64,000 nucleotides of DNA from Toxonevra muliebris (GCA_963691655.1 OY829326.1:17472878-17536877); one strand, 5' to 3'; counted from the stretch's first letter, positions 46,901-59,927 are shown. Translations and numbers: made by a program. Notes: generated from the letters alone by a model not told the origin.

Positions 46901-49900
46901 GAAAGTGGCCTGTCCCTATATACACTGTTTTTGCATTGACTATAAAAGTTAAAAAAAAGAAGACAGTGTTGGAATATCGGAAAATATGACAACATGATTA
47001 CCTTTTAGGTTCTTCTTCCAATTGATTCTAGCACACGCGGCACAAGATACAGATTTCAAAAAATCATGGGAAAATAGAGTTCCATTTTAGGTCTACCATA
47101 AGATTCCTATACCAATACATTGCGATGTTCTTGATCCAACTGCGTACCATATTAGATTTCTAATATAACGAAATAAAATTTTCTACAAAAAGAAAATTTA
47201 TTAATCACACTATCAGACAAGATTGCATATATTGCTGAAGCAGCTAAAAACTTTAAATTTTTCTTCCTTTTTCATAAGGAAACATCATGTAAGGCTTTAG
47301 CTGACTGCTATGACCCACCTTCTACAATAATATAATATTGCTAAAAGGTAGATGTGGTTAGTATTCATCCGAGTTCTACTTAAAGAATTATTAGTCCTCA
47401 AACTAGTATTTATATTTGTGCTTCTTTGTCTAACTACAAAACTTGAACTTAATTTCTTCTAAAATTTATTTCTTTTACAAAATAGAATCCTTAAAAATAT
47501 TAATGTAAATTCTTTGCACAAGATATTTATATATTTCCAATTTAACATCCATATTGTCTTATTAAATTTTTTGGTTTGTTAGGAGTCCGAGGCAAATCCC
47601 AGAAGAAATTTTTTTTAATTGATTACAGTCCAATGGACATAATAACGTACTTTTTCATTGAGAGAGAAAAAAAAAACAACCACATAGTAGAAGCAGCAGC
47701 AGAGTAGCAATTGCAGTCAGTTGTAGAAGCAACATGGTAGCAATGGTAATAACAACACAACAACAGCAGCAGCAACAGCAGAAGTTGCACAGCATGAAGG
47801 AAGGAAAATAAACATTTTAATTGCATGCATTCAATTTTAATAAAATAGAAATAAATGGTAGAAAAAAAATGAACAAAACGCAAATCGTGTGTATACATTT
47901 TAAATAAAAATCCAGCAGCAACAACAACATGAATGGTTAACCAAAAACAAATGAATTTATTTCAATTGACTTTGCAGCTTCGCATCGAGGAATATTCACT
48001 CTACATATGTGTATGAATGTGAGCAGCAGCAGTAGCAAATTTTATTTTTTTTCTGTACCGCGTTAAGTACAGCAGTGAGTGTGTGTGTTTGTGTGTATGT
48101 ATAGAGTGCGCACTTTGTAGCTTATGGAGCGATGATGAGGAAACAAGATTTGAACGGACGGTTTAACAATAAATCGAACGGAAACAAGTGTTGGGTAATT
48201 TTTGCTTCGTGATTTTACTTTTTTTTTGTTTTTGTTTTTTTTTTTTTATGGAGGTTCCAATTGAGTTGAAGATGGAAGAGGGTAGCAATCAAAAAAAGAA
48301 GAAGAATGGCAACAGCACACATATAAATATTAAAGTAACCAGGTTGTTGTTGTGAATTAGAGTCAGAAATGTCCATGTGACCACGTGTTGAGGATACTCT
48401 TTGAGGTTTCCAAGAAACTTTAGATACATAACTAAGTAACAAATTAGCTTAACCAGGTAACAAGGAAGACTGATTTTAATGAGTTGAGTTCTTAGAAAAG
48501 CTAAAGGGCACACTAATGAAATTAAATCTTAGTATAGTATGAAAAAATCGAATCAGGTATGTACGTAGACCAAAAAGTTCAAAGTTCTGCAAAAATACTT
48601 AAAAATTGAATAGATATAAATTTCATCTGGTCACCTTAAATACATTCATATATTCATAGTAATTTATGTGCATATACCGTGTTGCTGTGTACATGCACCT
48701 CGTTAGATCCATCTCATTTCACCCAACCATCCATTTATCCATCGTTGATGTATCCTAACGCCAGCGCTACTGTTGCAACGCTCAATTGGAACCTGTGCAA
48801 CTCTTTAGCAAGGTAATTTTTTTTTTGTTTTGCTATTTGACTGCAACCACAGAATTTTAGCAATTTTTTTTTCAAATTGGCATGATTTTTTACTTTGGTG
48901 ATTTATTTTCATTTTTTTTTTGGTTTCGTTTTTGCTTTTGAATTGCATTCGCAGCATGCAACATGTGTTTATGGATGTATAGTTGCATATAAATACGTAA
49001 GCATGTGTGTGTGTGTGTGTGTGCGTGTGAAGTGCATTACATTTTTTCACAACATATAACAACAACAACAGCAGCAGCACGGATACGGATGTTCATATTG
49101 GTGTGTACATATGTTGAATGTCGTCGTCATGTTGCCACTGTGTATGTGTTACAATTTGATACGCGAACAACAACAACGGGAAATGTGGCAATACGCGCGT
49201 GGTTAACTTAACAAAACAACTCAATGATGTTGCTGCACTTGGGTCATCATCATCATTGCACATATGCGCATACCATACAAGTGGATACGTAGTACATCAG
49301 CACCACAAAAAACGTCAGCACTAGCAGCAACAGATTTTTATGACCAATATTGCAACTGCAGTTTCAATTTCAGTTTGCAGTTGCAATTTGTAAAGTGCGC
49401 GTTCGTGAAAAAAAAAAAACAACAAAAAGAATCTAATAAGCCATCAATAAAAATTGGTCGCTGAGTGTATGGATATTTTCGTTTACATGTATGCATATGT
49501 TTGCTTCAGCGTATGTGTGTGTGTGTGTATGTTCATTTATGTCCGCAGGATTAAATCTGCGGTGAACCATGAAACACCTACGAGCACTTCATATTGTTGA
49601 AGCACACGTTGGTTGGTGCAATGATGAGTGCTAGAAGTAGCCAGCCATTCCAAAAGGGTAGGAAGGTGTTGCCTTTTATTTATTCTTTTTTTTTTTTTTT
49701 TATTTGATACCATTCTCCAATTGCAAATGCAAATTTGCATTTGCTGTACATATTCATGCGGAAGTGTTAAATGCAGCGTTGACAAGTGTCAAAAATTTAT
49801 TTACCAATTAATTTATGATTGAATTTGGATTGGAAATAAAGTGCGCGGAGGAAAAGTTGTTCAAATGTAAAAAGTTTACAAGGGGAACGTTTAACATTAT

Positions 49901-50686
49901 TTTTCATTTAGCATTTACATGTTTCTTTGTATTTTAGAATACCTTTCATATGTACGGTTAGTTTTAAATGCATTAGTTAAGGCTAGCAAAAAAAAATTTC
50001 AAAACAGTCAGTACAGTAAATAAATAATAAATGGAAGCGGTCGGTACATTGAAAACTGCTGCAAACAAGTTACACGGGGAGTTGATATTGTGTAAGAAAG
50101 AGCCAAGAATATATTTGATAAACTCTTCCTAGAAAAGCTAGCCGAGGTAACGTTGAAACTGTGAAGCTTCCATATACAATTTCTTCATCTTATGAGGTGG
50201 GTCTAGATAATCATTATTCAATGACAAAGTGAGAACAGCGCACAATCGCTAATTGCACACCCAAAGTACGGTTACCTCATATGGTTTTAGTTTGTTTTTA
50301 ATTACAAAGAGAGGTGCAGATAGGAGCAGCTTGTAGTGTATAGCTTAAAGTTCAAGCTTTAATTAAAAGTATTACACAAAAAATCGATCGATGCCGATAT
50401 GATATGATCTGCCAAAGTTGATGTGAATGAAAAAAAAAAAAAAACAAAAGTAATTTTTTTTTCTAAACCTCATCTATGATAATGCTTTCAATTAAAAATA
50501 TATATAGATTCGGCATGCTATTACTTAGTAATTTTGGAGTGATTAGATCTTAAATTTAGCTTACATTTCTCTCTCTTACCAAGCGTTCTAACATTGATCG
50601 ACTCTAAAAGTAAAAAATGAAAAACAAAAAAACAAAGATTGGAGTTAACGAAAAAAAGATTTTTGTCCACTTTTCAACCACTGTGC
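46901..50686. other. bab intron, no gene recognised
   Basis: It contains CAG/CAA triplet tracts (47690-47780, 49055-49078), a (GT)n microsatellite (49004-49028) and A/T runs. Open frames here reflect those repeats. Confidence 0.4.
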
Positions 50687-50712
50687 GCCGCACAGGTCTC
50701 CATACAACCGAT

Positions 50713-50965
50713 GGACAAAAATAGAAGGAGTAGTGGTAGGAAAATGAATTTTTGTGCAGATATTTTTAAGGTAAAGATTAAAATATATTCCATACAAGTT
50801 GAATCAAAAAATTACAATATCTTAAAAACTGTTGAAGTAATAAATTTTGTGCAGTAGTTATCGATAATGTAAGCACTCTCTAACACAAAAATTATCAAGA
50901 TTGGGAATATGGGCGTGGCACAGTATGACGAGTTCATGTAGTGAACGGACAAAAATAGAAGGAGT
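50713..50965. repeat. 19-bp direct repeat pair
   Basis: GGACAAAAATAGAAGGAGT occurs at 50713-50731 and 50947-50965. It resembles terminal motifs of Tc1-like MITEs, but no complete element was delimited. Confidence 0.45.
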
Positions 50966-51309
50966 TATTGTAGACTAACGAAATTTGGTACACGTCGTTT
51001 TTATGAGTAACGAAGCTAATACATAAAATTTTAGGAAAATCGAATTTAAACCACGCCCACCTCACATATAACTTTTGAAATTTTTTTAAAAAATAGTAAA
51101 GTAATATCAAAATAAATAACGGCAGAAAGTTGAAAATTCTTCAAAATTGTCCCCAAGATTACTAAGAGGTGCCTATGAAACTATTTTGCTATTTTGATAT
51201 ACGCCCACTTTTCCTATTAAAAAAAAATTAAATGTGGGATTTAAATTTTTTGTTTATTTCATATTGATATCCATTAATATCCACACATTGAAAAAAATTA
51301 TTCACTTTA

Positions 51310-51830
51310 GCTTTCATCATCATCGCTAGTTTACCTATCTGGAGAAACCTTACTCTCATCGTCCTCTGTGCCTTTATATGTTTCTGACAATATGAATTGT
51401 TCTATTTCATCCCCATTTTTCCTCTTTTTAGCTTCTTGTCTGTAAACAACTGAGCTGTAGCTTTCATTATTTGTTCGGGATAGCTTCAAGCTAGAAGCTT
51501 ATCTACTCACCGTTTTTTCGTTCTCTTACACCCTTCTTCATATGATAACTTAGGCCTGCCTTTCCCGACCCCATACATTCTAGCTGGTACTAAATTTTAA
51601 GATCATAAGCCTCAATTCCTCAGATTTTTTCTCTCCTGCACTGCCAAGCTCTTTCTCAATCAAATTTTTAACACCATCAAACGTGTTGGCTTGGTTATTA
51701 CTTTTTACTTGCAACCAAGCATTAAAAAACGCTTTAATTTGCACAGGGTACTCACTGAAAAAGTTGTATATCTTCAGAAAAAGCAAACGAAAGCAGCTGA
51801 AACTTTCAAATATTAATCGACATGCCTGCT
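51310..51830 (-). pseudogene. transposon-like protein fragment, unrecognised
   Basis: The minus strand reads FFSEYPVQIKAFFNAWLQVK, then NTFDGVKNLIEKELGSAGEK and KSEELRLMILKFS. After one frameshift it reads PARMYGVGKGRPKLSYEEGC then KRTKKR. Part of this (RMYGVxxGRxKLSYEE) recalls the N-terminal region of the same arthropod/cnidarian transposon-borne family noted at 45870-46228. This rests on memory only. Stops follow after KRTKKR. Confidence 0.35.
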
Positions 51831-52040
51831 TGAAAGAAATATAAAAAAAATCGAAGGTGTTAAGAAGTGTTTTTTTTTAATTTAACTTTAAAGTTCAGAC
51901 TTTTAAGTGTTTTAGAGTGCTTTCTTAACATTGCTTTACAATATCGGTAAAAATTAGACATCAAAAATAAATATGCATATTTAGCATTGCCAGTTTTAAA
52001 AAATTACCTAATTATATGTTATCAACATTTTTGATTCATA

Positions 52041-53006
52041 CCACATTGATCAAAAAGTTCCCGGAATAAGCACCGTGTGGCACTCCATCGTTCCGAGTGG
52101 AGTTTTTTTGTTAAGTTGGTACATCTGCTGTTGATATTCCCTCTAAATCTTAGCGTCATAGCTTGACATTTGCAAAAGTTACGTAGCCAAGAGTACATCT
52201 ATCTCTGTGTGTGTTGGCGATTTTTTTACAATTTTATTAAATTGTATTGTATTAAATTTTGCGTAAAAAACGGATTTAATGGTGCGCGAATGTTGGAAAT
52301 GTTGGAGAAGTGTTTCGGCAACGATTTTCTAAAGAAAACGGTCGTTTACCAGTGGCACGAGTGGTTCAAAAGTGGTCGTGAGTCAATCGAAGATGATGAA
52401 CGCAGTAGCAGATCATCGACATCGAAAACGTTGATAAAGTAAAAGAAATTTTGATCAATAACCGCAAATTAACCATCAGAGAGATAGCGGAGGGCTTAAA
52501 CATTGCCTATGGATCCGCCTAAGACATTTTGGTTAATGATTTGGGTTTCCGTCGTTAAGCAGCAAAGTTGCTGCCAAAAGACCACAATTTCATTCAAAAA
52601 AGAGACCGCGTTGACGTCGCAAAAGACATGATTTGCGAGTCTGAATCCCATCCCACATTCATCAAAAAGATCATTAATGAAGACGAGACGTGGGTTTATG
52701 AGTACGACACGCAATTTAGACATCAGGCAAGTGATTGGCGTTCACCAAATGAGCCTAGACCAAAAAACCACTTCGCTTTCAGTCAAAAAAGAAGGCAATG
52801 CTCACGGTTTTCATGGATTACAACGGTATAGTGGATCATGAATTTTTGCCAGAAGGCCAGACAGTAAACAAAGAAAATTATTTGGGCGTTATGAGATGTT
52901 TGCGTGAAGCAATTCGCCGAAAGACACCAGAATTGTGGACAGAAAACTCGTGGATTTTGCACCATGATAACGCACCGTCGTACAGTGCCATCATTATTCG
53001 TAATTT
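52041..53006 (+). mobile_element. third mariner element, 3' truncated and fused to a hAT fragment
   Basis: TA at 52039-52040 is followed by CCACATTGATCAAAAAGTTC, a plausible terminal repeat. The transposase reads from about 52240. Similarity ends within SAIIIR at about 53006, where sequence identical to the inner part of the hAT element (29392 onward) begins. Confidence 0.65.
52240..53006 (+). pseudogene. mariner transposase fossil with stops and frameshifts
   Basis: Visible parts are IKFCVKNGFNGARMLEMLEK, FKSGRESIEDDERS, then (frame change near 52425) VKEILINNRKLTIREIAEGL, stops at 52520 and 52556, and KLLPKDHNFIQKRDRVDVAK. The catalytic region follows: INEDETWVYEYDTQ (Gly before the first Asp changed to Glu) and, after another frame change near 52780, LTVFMDYNGIVDHEFLPEGQ and SWILHHDNAPSYS with the second Asp. 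The third Asp is lost by truncation. Confidence 0.8.
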
Positions 53007-53864
53007 ACGATATTTTTTACTTCCATCGGTTTTTTTCTAAAAAGTCAAATATAAAAAATTAATTTGAAATCTTAGTTACACTATGAGATCAAATCCGATT
53101 TGTTTTCTTCGACATGAGGTTTGACTACGGATTCAAAAAGAGAAGGTGATACTGAGCACTCCTGCATTCATAGTTTTTCTAGGTCAGTAACTGTTTTTGA
53201 TTTAAAGTTTCGTCCTGAATCAGTTTGAAAAGTTTAAAAATTAATAAAAATAGAAAAAATTATCGGATCCTTGTAAAATTAGACTTGCTTGACCCCATTT
53301 TTTCCTAAAACGTGACGTGATGGCAAATTTTTGATTTCAGATTCGTGTTCAACGCGAAAAATTCTTTCGCAAAAACTCCATCTTATTAGCAAAATCAATG
53401 CTGTGACTTCACGAATTTAGAGAATATAAGCCAACCTCATCCGGGTTCCTTATCATTGATAATGGCTCAAATTCCCAATGATGATCATTGGAAAAAAATG
53501 AGCCTCTACTATTTTTGGTAATTTTTTTGAGGTTGGTTACATCATCAGAAGTGGGAAGTCAATGAGTTAATGAAATTATGTCCCTCACGATAAAAAAAAT
53601 GCAATAGAATGCACATTGATTAATATTTATTTGAAAAAATTTAATCTGATTATTCTGTGAATTTTTTGTCACGTTTGGCCATTTTTTTGAGGTTAATATT
53701 AAAAAAATCGGAAAATTTTTCTTAAAATTTTAATTTTGTAGGGTTCTTTAAATGTATAATCGTTTTAATTTATTTTATTTAAAAATCAGTTTGATAAAAA
53801 TTATTTATGAATATTTTCTTCGAATGAAAACCGCCCCCGAAAAAAATTTCTGGCTACGGCCCTG
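53007..53864. mobile_element. hAT-type element, copy B (one end missing)
   Basis: Closely similar to 29392-30356 of copy A from ACGATATTTTTTACTTCC to the end ...GGCTACGGCCCTG, with a ~60-bp internal deletion near 53396 and a shortened C-run. The CAAGGCCG end is absent; instead it abuts mariner sequence. Confidence 0.8.
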
Positions 53865-56800
53865 TCGAGTTACACTCAAGTTATCGAAATTCAAAGATAA
53901 ACCATAAATTTGATTTGGTAATATGGTAGAATGAAGACATAAAAATAAATGACTTTGAACTCCCATAACTTTTTTCTTTATAAATATTTTTAACGATCTT
54001 TTGGATTTTTCTTAACTAAAGTATGTATTATCAGTGAAACTTCATACCCAAATTTTCAATTCTCTAATATCGCAATTTGGGTATTTTGTCCATACTCGCT
54101 ACACTGTGCGCCTTGCCATACTCAAAATAATCAGTCTTTGCTTTGTTTTACTCAAAATCAAATTTCTTTGTAAGAATTTCAATGCCATTGACTACATGAA
54201 CTAAAATTTTCTTTAAATAAGTACTTAAAATATAAATTTTATATTGCAACTGACTTTAAATTTTTTTGTGCTTTTTTCAGGTTTATGCTGTTTTTTTTAG
54301 TGTTTTTTAGCGTCTGTTTTTGCCTCTTTTGCAACTTTATTTTACTTTTTTCTTAATTTCATAATTCGCTCGTTGGTCGTTACTCAACGAGACCTGACTA
54401 AATATCTAATAAAAATTAGTCATTAGTTTGTTATTGATGAATAATTTTTTAATCATTATTTTTGGCAGATTGAATTTTTTCCAACACAGCTATGCATCTA
54501 CCTGTCCAACACTTAACTAAGGAGGAAAGGGAGTTTCGTCGACTCTAACCCTGAAAATCAATGTGAACTAATTATTATTAAAATTGGCAAACTTGCATTT
54601 TAACTTTTTGTTCTCATTATTTTGCATAGAATCATATTGGAATGGACCTTGCATTATACATAGTTATTACATAAGTAGTTCTTATTTGAACAGTTACATG
54701 CAAATTTGTTTTCTGGGGTAACATTCTATGTAAATGTGATGTGTTGATTCCAAAAGTAAAAAAAACAAAACAAAACAAAAAAAATTAACTCAACTGCATT
54801 CAAGTTTAAATAATTTTATATCAATTCAACATTTTCTCTTTTTGTTTGCCATAACAGCAACCTAACAGCATTAAATATATTTTATGATAGTAAATCCTTT
54901 GGATCCTTTTTATACCATAGACTGCATATTTTGAAAACAACTGACAACACCCACAAAGTTTCTCATGCATATAAAATTTATTGTATGTTCATAGTAAAAG
55001 AAAAAGAATTCCTAAATAATTATAATTATAATAACAATTAAAATTATAATCAGAGTCTGACAAGACTTGAAGTTCTCTTCCAAGACGGCGACAACGAGAA
55101 CGACGAGCGACAGCGGCATTTTTAGATTTTCATACGAAATGTTAAGTTATGCAAAATAATTATAAACTTCTTGACTGTTTTTTTATTTTATATTTTTGTT
55201 TTATCGTATATTTTTATTTTTACTTACTTTATTCTCTGTGTTTGTGTGTCTATTGCTCCTTGGTGTATTTCGTTGTCGCTGGCATTTAAAAATTTACTTG
55301 CCGGGATTTTAATTTTCTTTTACAATTTATTTTTTATTTTTCTGCCTTGAGATACGCTACACTCAGGAAATGCAGTGAAATATATTTAAAGTTTACTGAG
55401 CAGTTAAAACAAATTTTTACCTAAAAAGCAAGTTGTTTTATCGTTTGTAGATGTTTAACTATGTCCGAGTATTTATGCAGGAGTTTTCCTAACGTTTTTA
55501 CGAAAAATATTTTTGGCTAAAAAGTTTTTAATGGCAGATTTTAATAATTATCTATATTTCTCTTTACTTCTCTAATACCGATTGTAGCATGCACTCAGCA
55601 ATGGTTTTTCTTCATTTATTTTAAATAAAATATGTAAATATGCATGCAATGCAAAAATATAAGAAAGGCAAATTAATTTTTACAACCAAGTTAAGACAAG
55701 CAGCAGAGGCGCGACAGCAACAGCCGCAGCAGCAGAGTTCGAGTAAATGAGCGAGCGTCCTCTCTCACTCTTCAAACGGCTGTACTCATTCCCTAACGCC
55801 TTTTTCTTCTTCTTCCTCTTCTTCTTCAAAGTTGGGTTGAAAAGAACTTACTACACTTTATTATTGAAGTTGTTGTTGTTGTAGCTGGCTGCATAAAATT
55901 CGTATTTTAAATTGCGCGCCACACACAAATTTACCTTTTCACCTTAACCGCCATATTTTATTTTTGCTACTTCCTCTTCTTTTTTTCGATTTCTTACTCG
56001 ACTCGATATTTCTTCTTCTTGCTACTTCTACTTTATTTTATTATTTTAGCTTTGCCTTATTCTTATGCGGCTTCTTAAGTAAAATGTACTGCCATATCTG
56101 TATGCTTGATTTTTTTTGTTGTATTTTTTTTTTGCTCTATAAAATTAAGAATGTACGACCGAAAAATATATAGTAAAAACAACAACAACAACAGCTAAGA
56201 ATGGCGTTTGCAAGCAAAATGTCTGCCAAGACATTGAAGCGTTGGAAATTTAATTTAAAATGTGCGCATATATTATAATATAAATATGTAGGTATAAATG
56301 TAAGTATATAAGTAAGAAAAAGTATGTAATATTATAAAATGTTATATATTAAGAAAGGATAAAGTTAAGAAATAAAATGAGGGAGAAAAACCAAAAAAAA
56401 AAACAAAAAACAATTAAAAGCATTTTTAATCACATGCAAGAGAGAGAGAGAGAGAGGAAGAGACAGAGAGAGAGAAAGTTGGAAAGAGCAGAAATATTCA
56501 TATTTTTATATGTACTTAATTTTCTTTTCCAGTTGATGTTACTTATAATTACTACAATATGCACAAGAAACATATTTCGCTGTTTGTTCCAGAGTTCATG
56601 CACATTTTCAGTTTCTAAAAATAAATATTTTGGTTATTTCTACACTCTAGAGACTCGTTAAATAGCTTCGTATATAAAAAAGTTCTATCCAAGTAGTCCA
56701 AGTTCATAACCTCAAAACTAATGTTGAACTGAATATGTTGGGTTTAATAGGGATAGCGACTAAGACATCTTAGACTTGCCAGCAGTCTTACCATCGTAAA

Positions 56801-57133
56801 GGCTCTCAAAGATATAGCGGTACCGTACTATCCTATGCACTCGGCCTGGCTGAAACAGGACTAATTTTTGTCCGACCATGCCAATTTTGAGATCGCGAAC
56901 AGAGTGAGAAAACGACTCATACAAAGTTTCTTTTTTTTTAACACTAGACGGCACTTGTTATTTTGCATACACTATGTTCCTTTTTCTTTGTATCGATGAC
57001 GCCATTTTTAACTCGATGTCAATTGCTCCCTATATAAAAAAATTCTGGTTTTATTATTGAGTTTTATTGAAAAAAAAATTGCACTCAGTAATCCATTTAG
57101 CTTTATTTTGAACTTTTCCCCCTTATTTTTTAA
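53865..57133. other. bab intron, no gene recognised
   Basis: AT-rich with a GC-richer segment at 55078-55125, gcagcagc tracts at 55695-55735 and a GA-rich tract at 56439-56475. No coding support. Confidence 0.4.
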
Positions 57134-57579
57134 CCCTTTCATGCCCGAATTTTAATGGGGCTTGATAGAAACCTTTTGTACTCTTTTTTAAATTATAGTT
57201 ACTTAGGATTCGATTTGTTTGTCCTTTATTAAAAGCTGAAAAAACATAGGTATGGAGCTGTAGACAATCGCTGTATAATCTATTTCTCAAATTTTTTTAT
57301 TTTCTCTTGTCATATTCTCTTGTCTTTTATAAACATATTTCATAATAAAAATTTTCGCTTAGTTTAAAGCATTTTTTTCACGAAAAATTTTCGCACTAAG
57401 ATTTTTGACCTGACTTTAGAGACAAAAAATGTAAAAAATGGCATAAGCACGAAATTTCTAATTGTCGAACATCAGAAATTTCAGAAAACGTAAAGAATAC
57501 CTAACACAACTAAATGTGTAATTATTACTAGTAACATCAAAGTGAATGTTGCCTATAAGCAACATCGGGCATGAGCGGA
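57134..57579. mobile_element. TTAA-flanked MITE (piggyBac-type), copy B
   Basis: TTAA lies at 57130-57133 and 57580-57583. The left end CCCTTTCATGCCCGAATTTT matches the right end of copy A. The right end, reverse complemented, TCCGCTCATGCCC plus the palindrome ATGTTGCTTATAGGCAACAT, matches the left end of copy A. 446 bp, non-coding. Confidence 0.75.
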
Positions 57580-57583
57580 TTAA

Positions 57584-59454
57584 TGATAAGTAAAGACTAA
57601 AGACCCTAATCATAAAATGCAACAGCTCGAATTTAAATTAATAGAATTTTTTAAAAATTTATTTCAGCGCTGAAAACCGATTCCGGAAAATAAATCGTCT
57701 TGCAAAGACTCAGAAACATTTGGTTTTCAAAAGATTTTAATTCGATGGAAAATCGGAGAGTGCAATTATTATATTGAATTTATCGTCTATAAAATAAAAC
57801 AGTCTATTCATAATTTTCACAGTTTTCTTATTTTAACCCTTAAATACCCACTGGTCACTGCAGTGACTAACCACTTCCGCGGCTGCCTGTGCCGCCATTT
57901 TACGTTCGCCATTTAAAACAAACATCTGATCTTACTGTCTAAAGTTTTCTTTATCGATACGTATAAATAAGAATGGAAAAATGACAACTGCCGTACAGTT
58001 ACAGTTATTTATAGCTCGAAAAGCATGTTTTGCAAAAATTTTAAACAGCTAACTGAAAAAAGGTGTTTTTATTTTCGAATTTTGTGTAATAAATATATTG
58101 CCGTGTGGACAAATTTGTGTCAGACGGTATGGGATAACACCAAATAACTGTTTTTAAAAATTATTGCGAATTCATTTTGATTCATTCTCCAGATAATCGC
58201 CAAAGGTTACTACAGAGGTCAACCATGTAAATTAAAATAACTGCTTCCTCTATTAAGAATTTTATCTAATATATTACAATATAGATGTAGGTTACAAAAC
58301 CATTCGTTGTGTACCGACTAAAATAATGCAAAAAAATGTTTATTTTATTAACATGAGTAACTTTTATGTGCCTTTTTTCTGGTTCACTCTCTCTTTCCTC
58401 TGACTCTCTTCAGAAAAACAAAGATATCCTGCAATTGTTCTAAGAAGCACATTTCTGAACACTTTTGCAATTGTGTGCAACTTTTCGGCCCTTCAACAAA
58501 GTGGCGGCAGCAGCAGCAGCGGTAACAAAAACAATAATAAGCAACAACAGCAAGTGCAACATTTAAAATAAATGAGCTGCCAGTGTTGCACTGAAAAACT
58601 TTTTACTACTTTATTTATTATGCATTATAGAGTAAAAGAAATAAAAGGAAAATAAATATGTAATATAGAAAACAGAAAACAGAAAAGCAACAAATAAATT
58701 CGTGTAAAAGCAGCAGCAATAGTTGTAGAGGTAACTACAACAACTACCATAAAGCAACAATATAAGCTTATTTGCAAAATTTTAAATAAGGTAAAATGTA
58801 ACCGTATTTCTATGCAATAAAATGAAACAAAATGGTATTATTTCATATGAATTATTCATTGACCTAATATGAATGTTTTATAAGACATTTTCGAAATATA
58901 GCGAAAAGACGATGACGACGGTGGAGGAGTGGCGACGATGACGACGACGACGACTACGGCGACTGCAACTTGAAGGTGGATGTTGTTTATGGAGAGAAGA
59001 CGTTATTTTTTATGCAAAAATCAACATTGCAATTGCCATCACTGCTGCGCTGCTACTTGCCGTCTACGCTACCGCCGCCAACTTCACGTGTATGGCATGT
59101 GGCATAAGGCGAAATAAGTAACTCACATTTGTATGTAATAAAATTCAATAAAATATTTAAGAAGAATGAAGAATAAAATGCATATTTGTAGCATTTTGCG
59201 AGAAACAACAAAAACAATGCAAAAGAAAGAAAAACAATTCGTTCAACGTATGTACATAACTACATACGTACATATGTATATGTGGCAAGGTATATAAATA
59301 TATGTATGTATGCAGTACAATCATTTTGTTGGTACCTACTTACATACCCAAAAGTAGTTTATATTTTATGTAGGTACATTGTGTAGTAGTATATGTCTAA
59401 ACGTTATGTTATCGTTTATATTACTTCAGTTTAAGCTATAAGTATATTGTACCA
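57584..59454. other. bab intron, possible further TTAA element start
   Basis: At 57833 TTAACCCTTAAATACCC is followed by the perfect palindrome GTCACTGCAGTGAC, the same architecture as the two MITEs; its other end was not fixed. Triplet-rich tracts (gac/acg near 58910-58960) and ATGT repeats follow. No gene. Confidence 0.35.
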
Positions 59455-59716
59455 TGTAAGGGTTAATTTAAAAAAGACCCCTTAATCTTAAGTTTGCTTT
59501 ATATTCTATTCTACTTTCTTTATTATTGTAAATAGTCTATTTCATTCTAACATTAAGTCTTTAATAGTTTGTAATATTATCGTGCTATGTTTGTCTGGCA
59601 TACACTTTTTATTCACCACAGCTTCATGTTGAATGCTGAGTTTGAAATTAAATAAAAGTTTTCAGTTTGGAAAAGGACGGCGAAAGAGAAAGACGTGTTT
59701 TTTTAAAAGATCCCCA
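59455..59716 (+). repeat. candidate 5' LTR of the gag-pol element
   Basis: A 262-bp segment from TGTAAGGG to ...CCCCA, ending six bases before the primer-binding site and holding AATAAA at 59651. Length and position suit a small Ty3/gypsy LTR. The 3' LTR is outside the window, so the start is an inference. Confidence 0.4.
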
Positions 59717-59722
59717 TAGCTC

Positions 59723-59736
59723 TCAGAAGTGGGATT
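59723..59736 (+). promoter_or_regulatory. candidate tRNA-Leu primer-binding site
   Basis: TCAGAAGTGGGATT is complementary to the acceptor end of insect tRNA-Leu (recalled), without the usual pairing to the terminal CCA. An offset tRNA-Leu site is known from mdg3/Blastopia-type elements. Confidence 0.45.
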
Positions 59737-59927
59737 GATGCCATGCTAATTTAATTAAAACGGTCATAGCGATTTTTTTTTTCTTCTCAAGTCCTAAATA
59801 ATATAATTAAAACGCAAAAGAAAACAATTACAAACAAATCCGTCGATCAAATTTAAAGTTGAATTTAAAAAAAAAAAAAAAAAAAAAAAATTTTTTTTTT
59901 TGCTAACGAGCGTGTTGTTGCGAAAAA

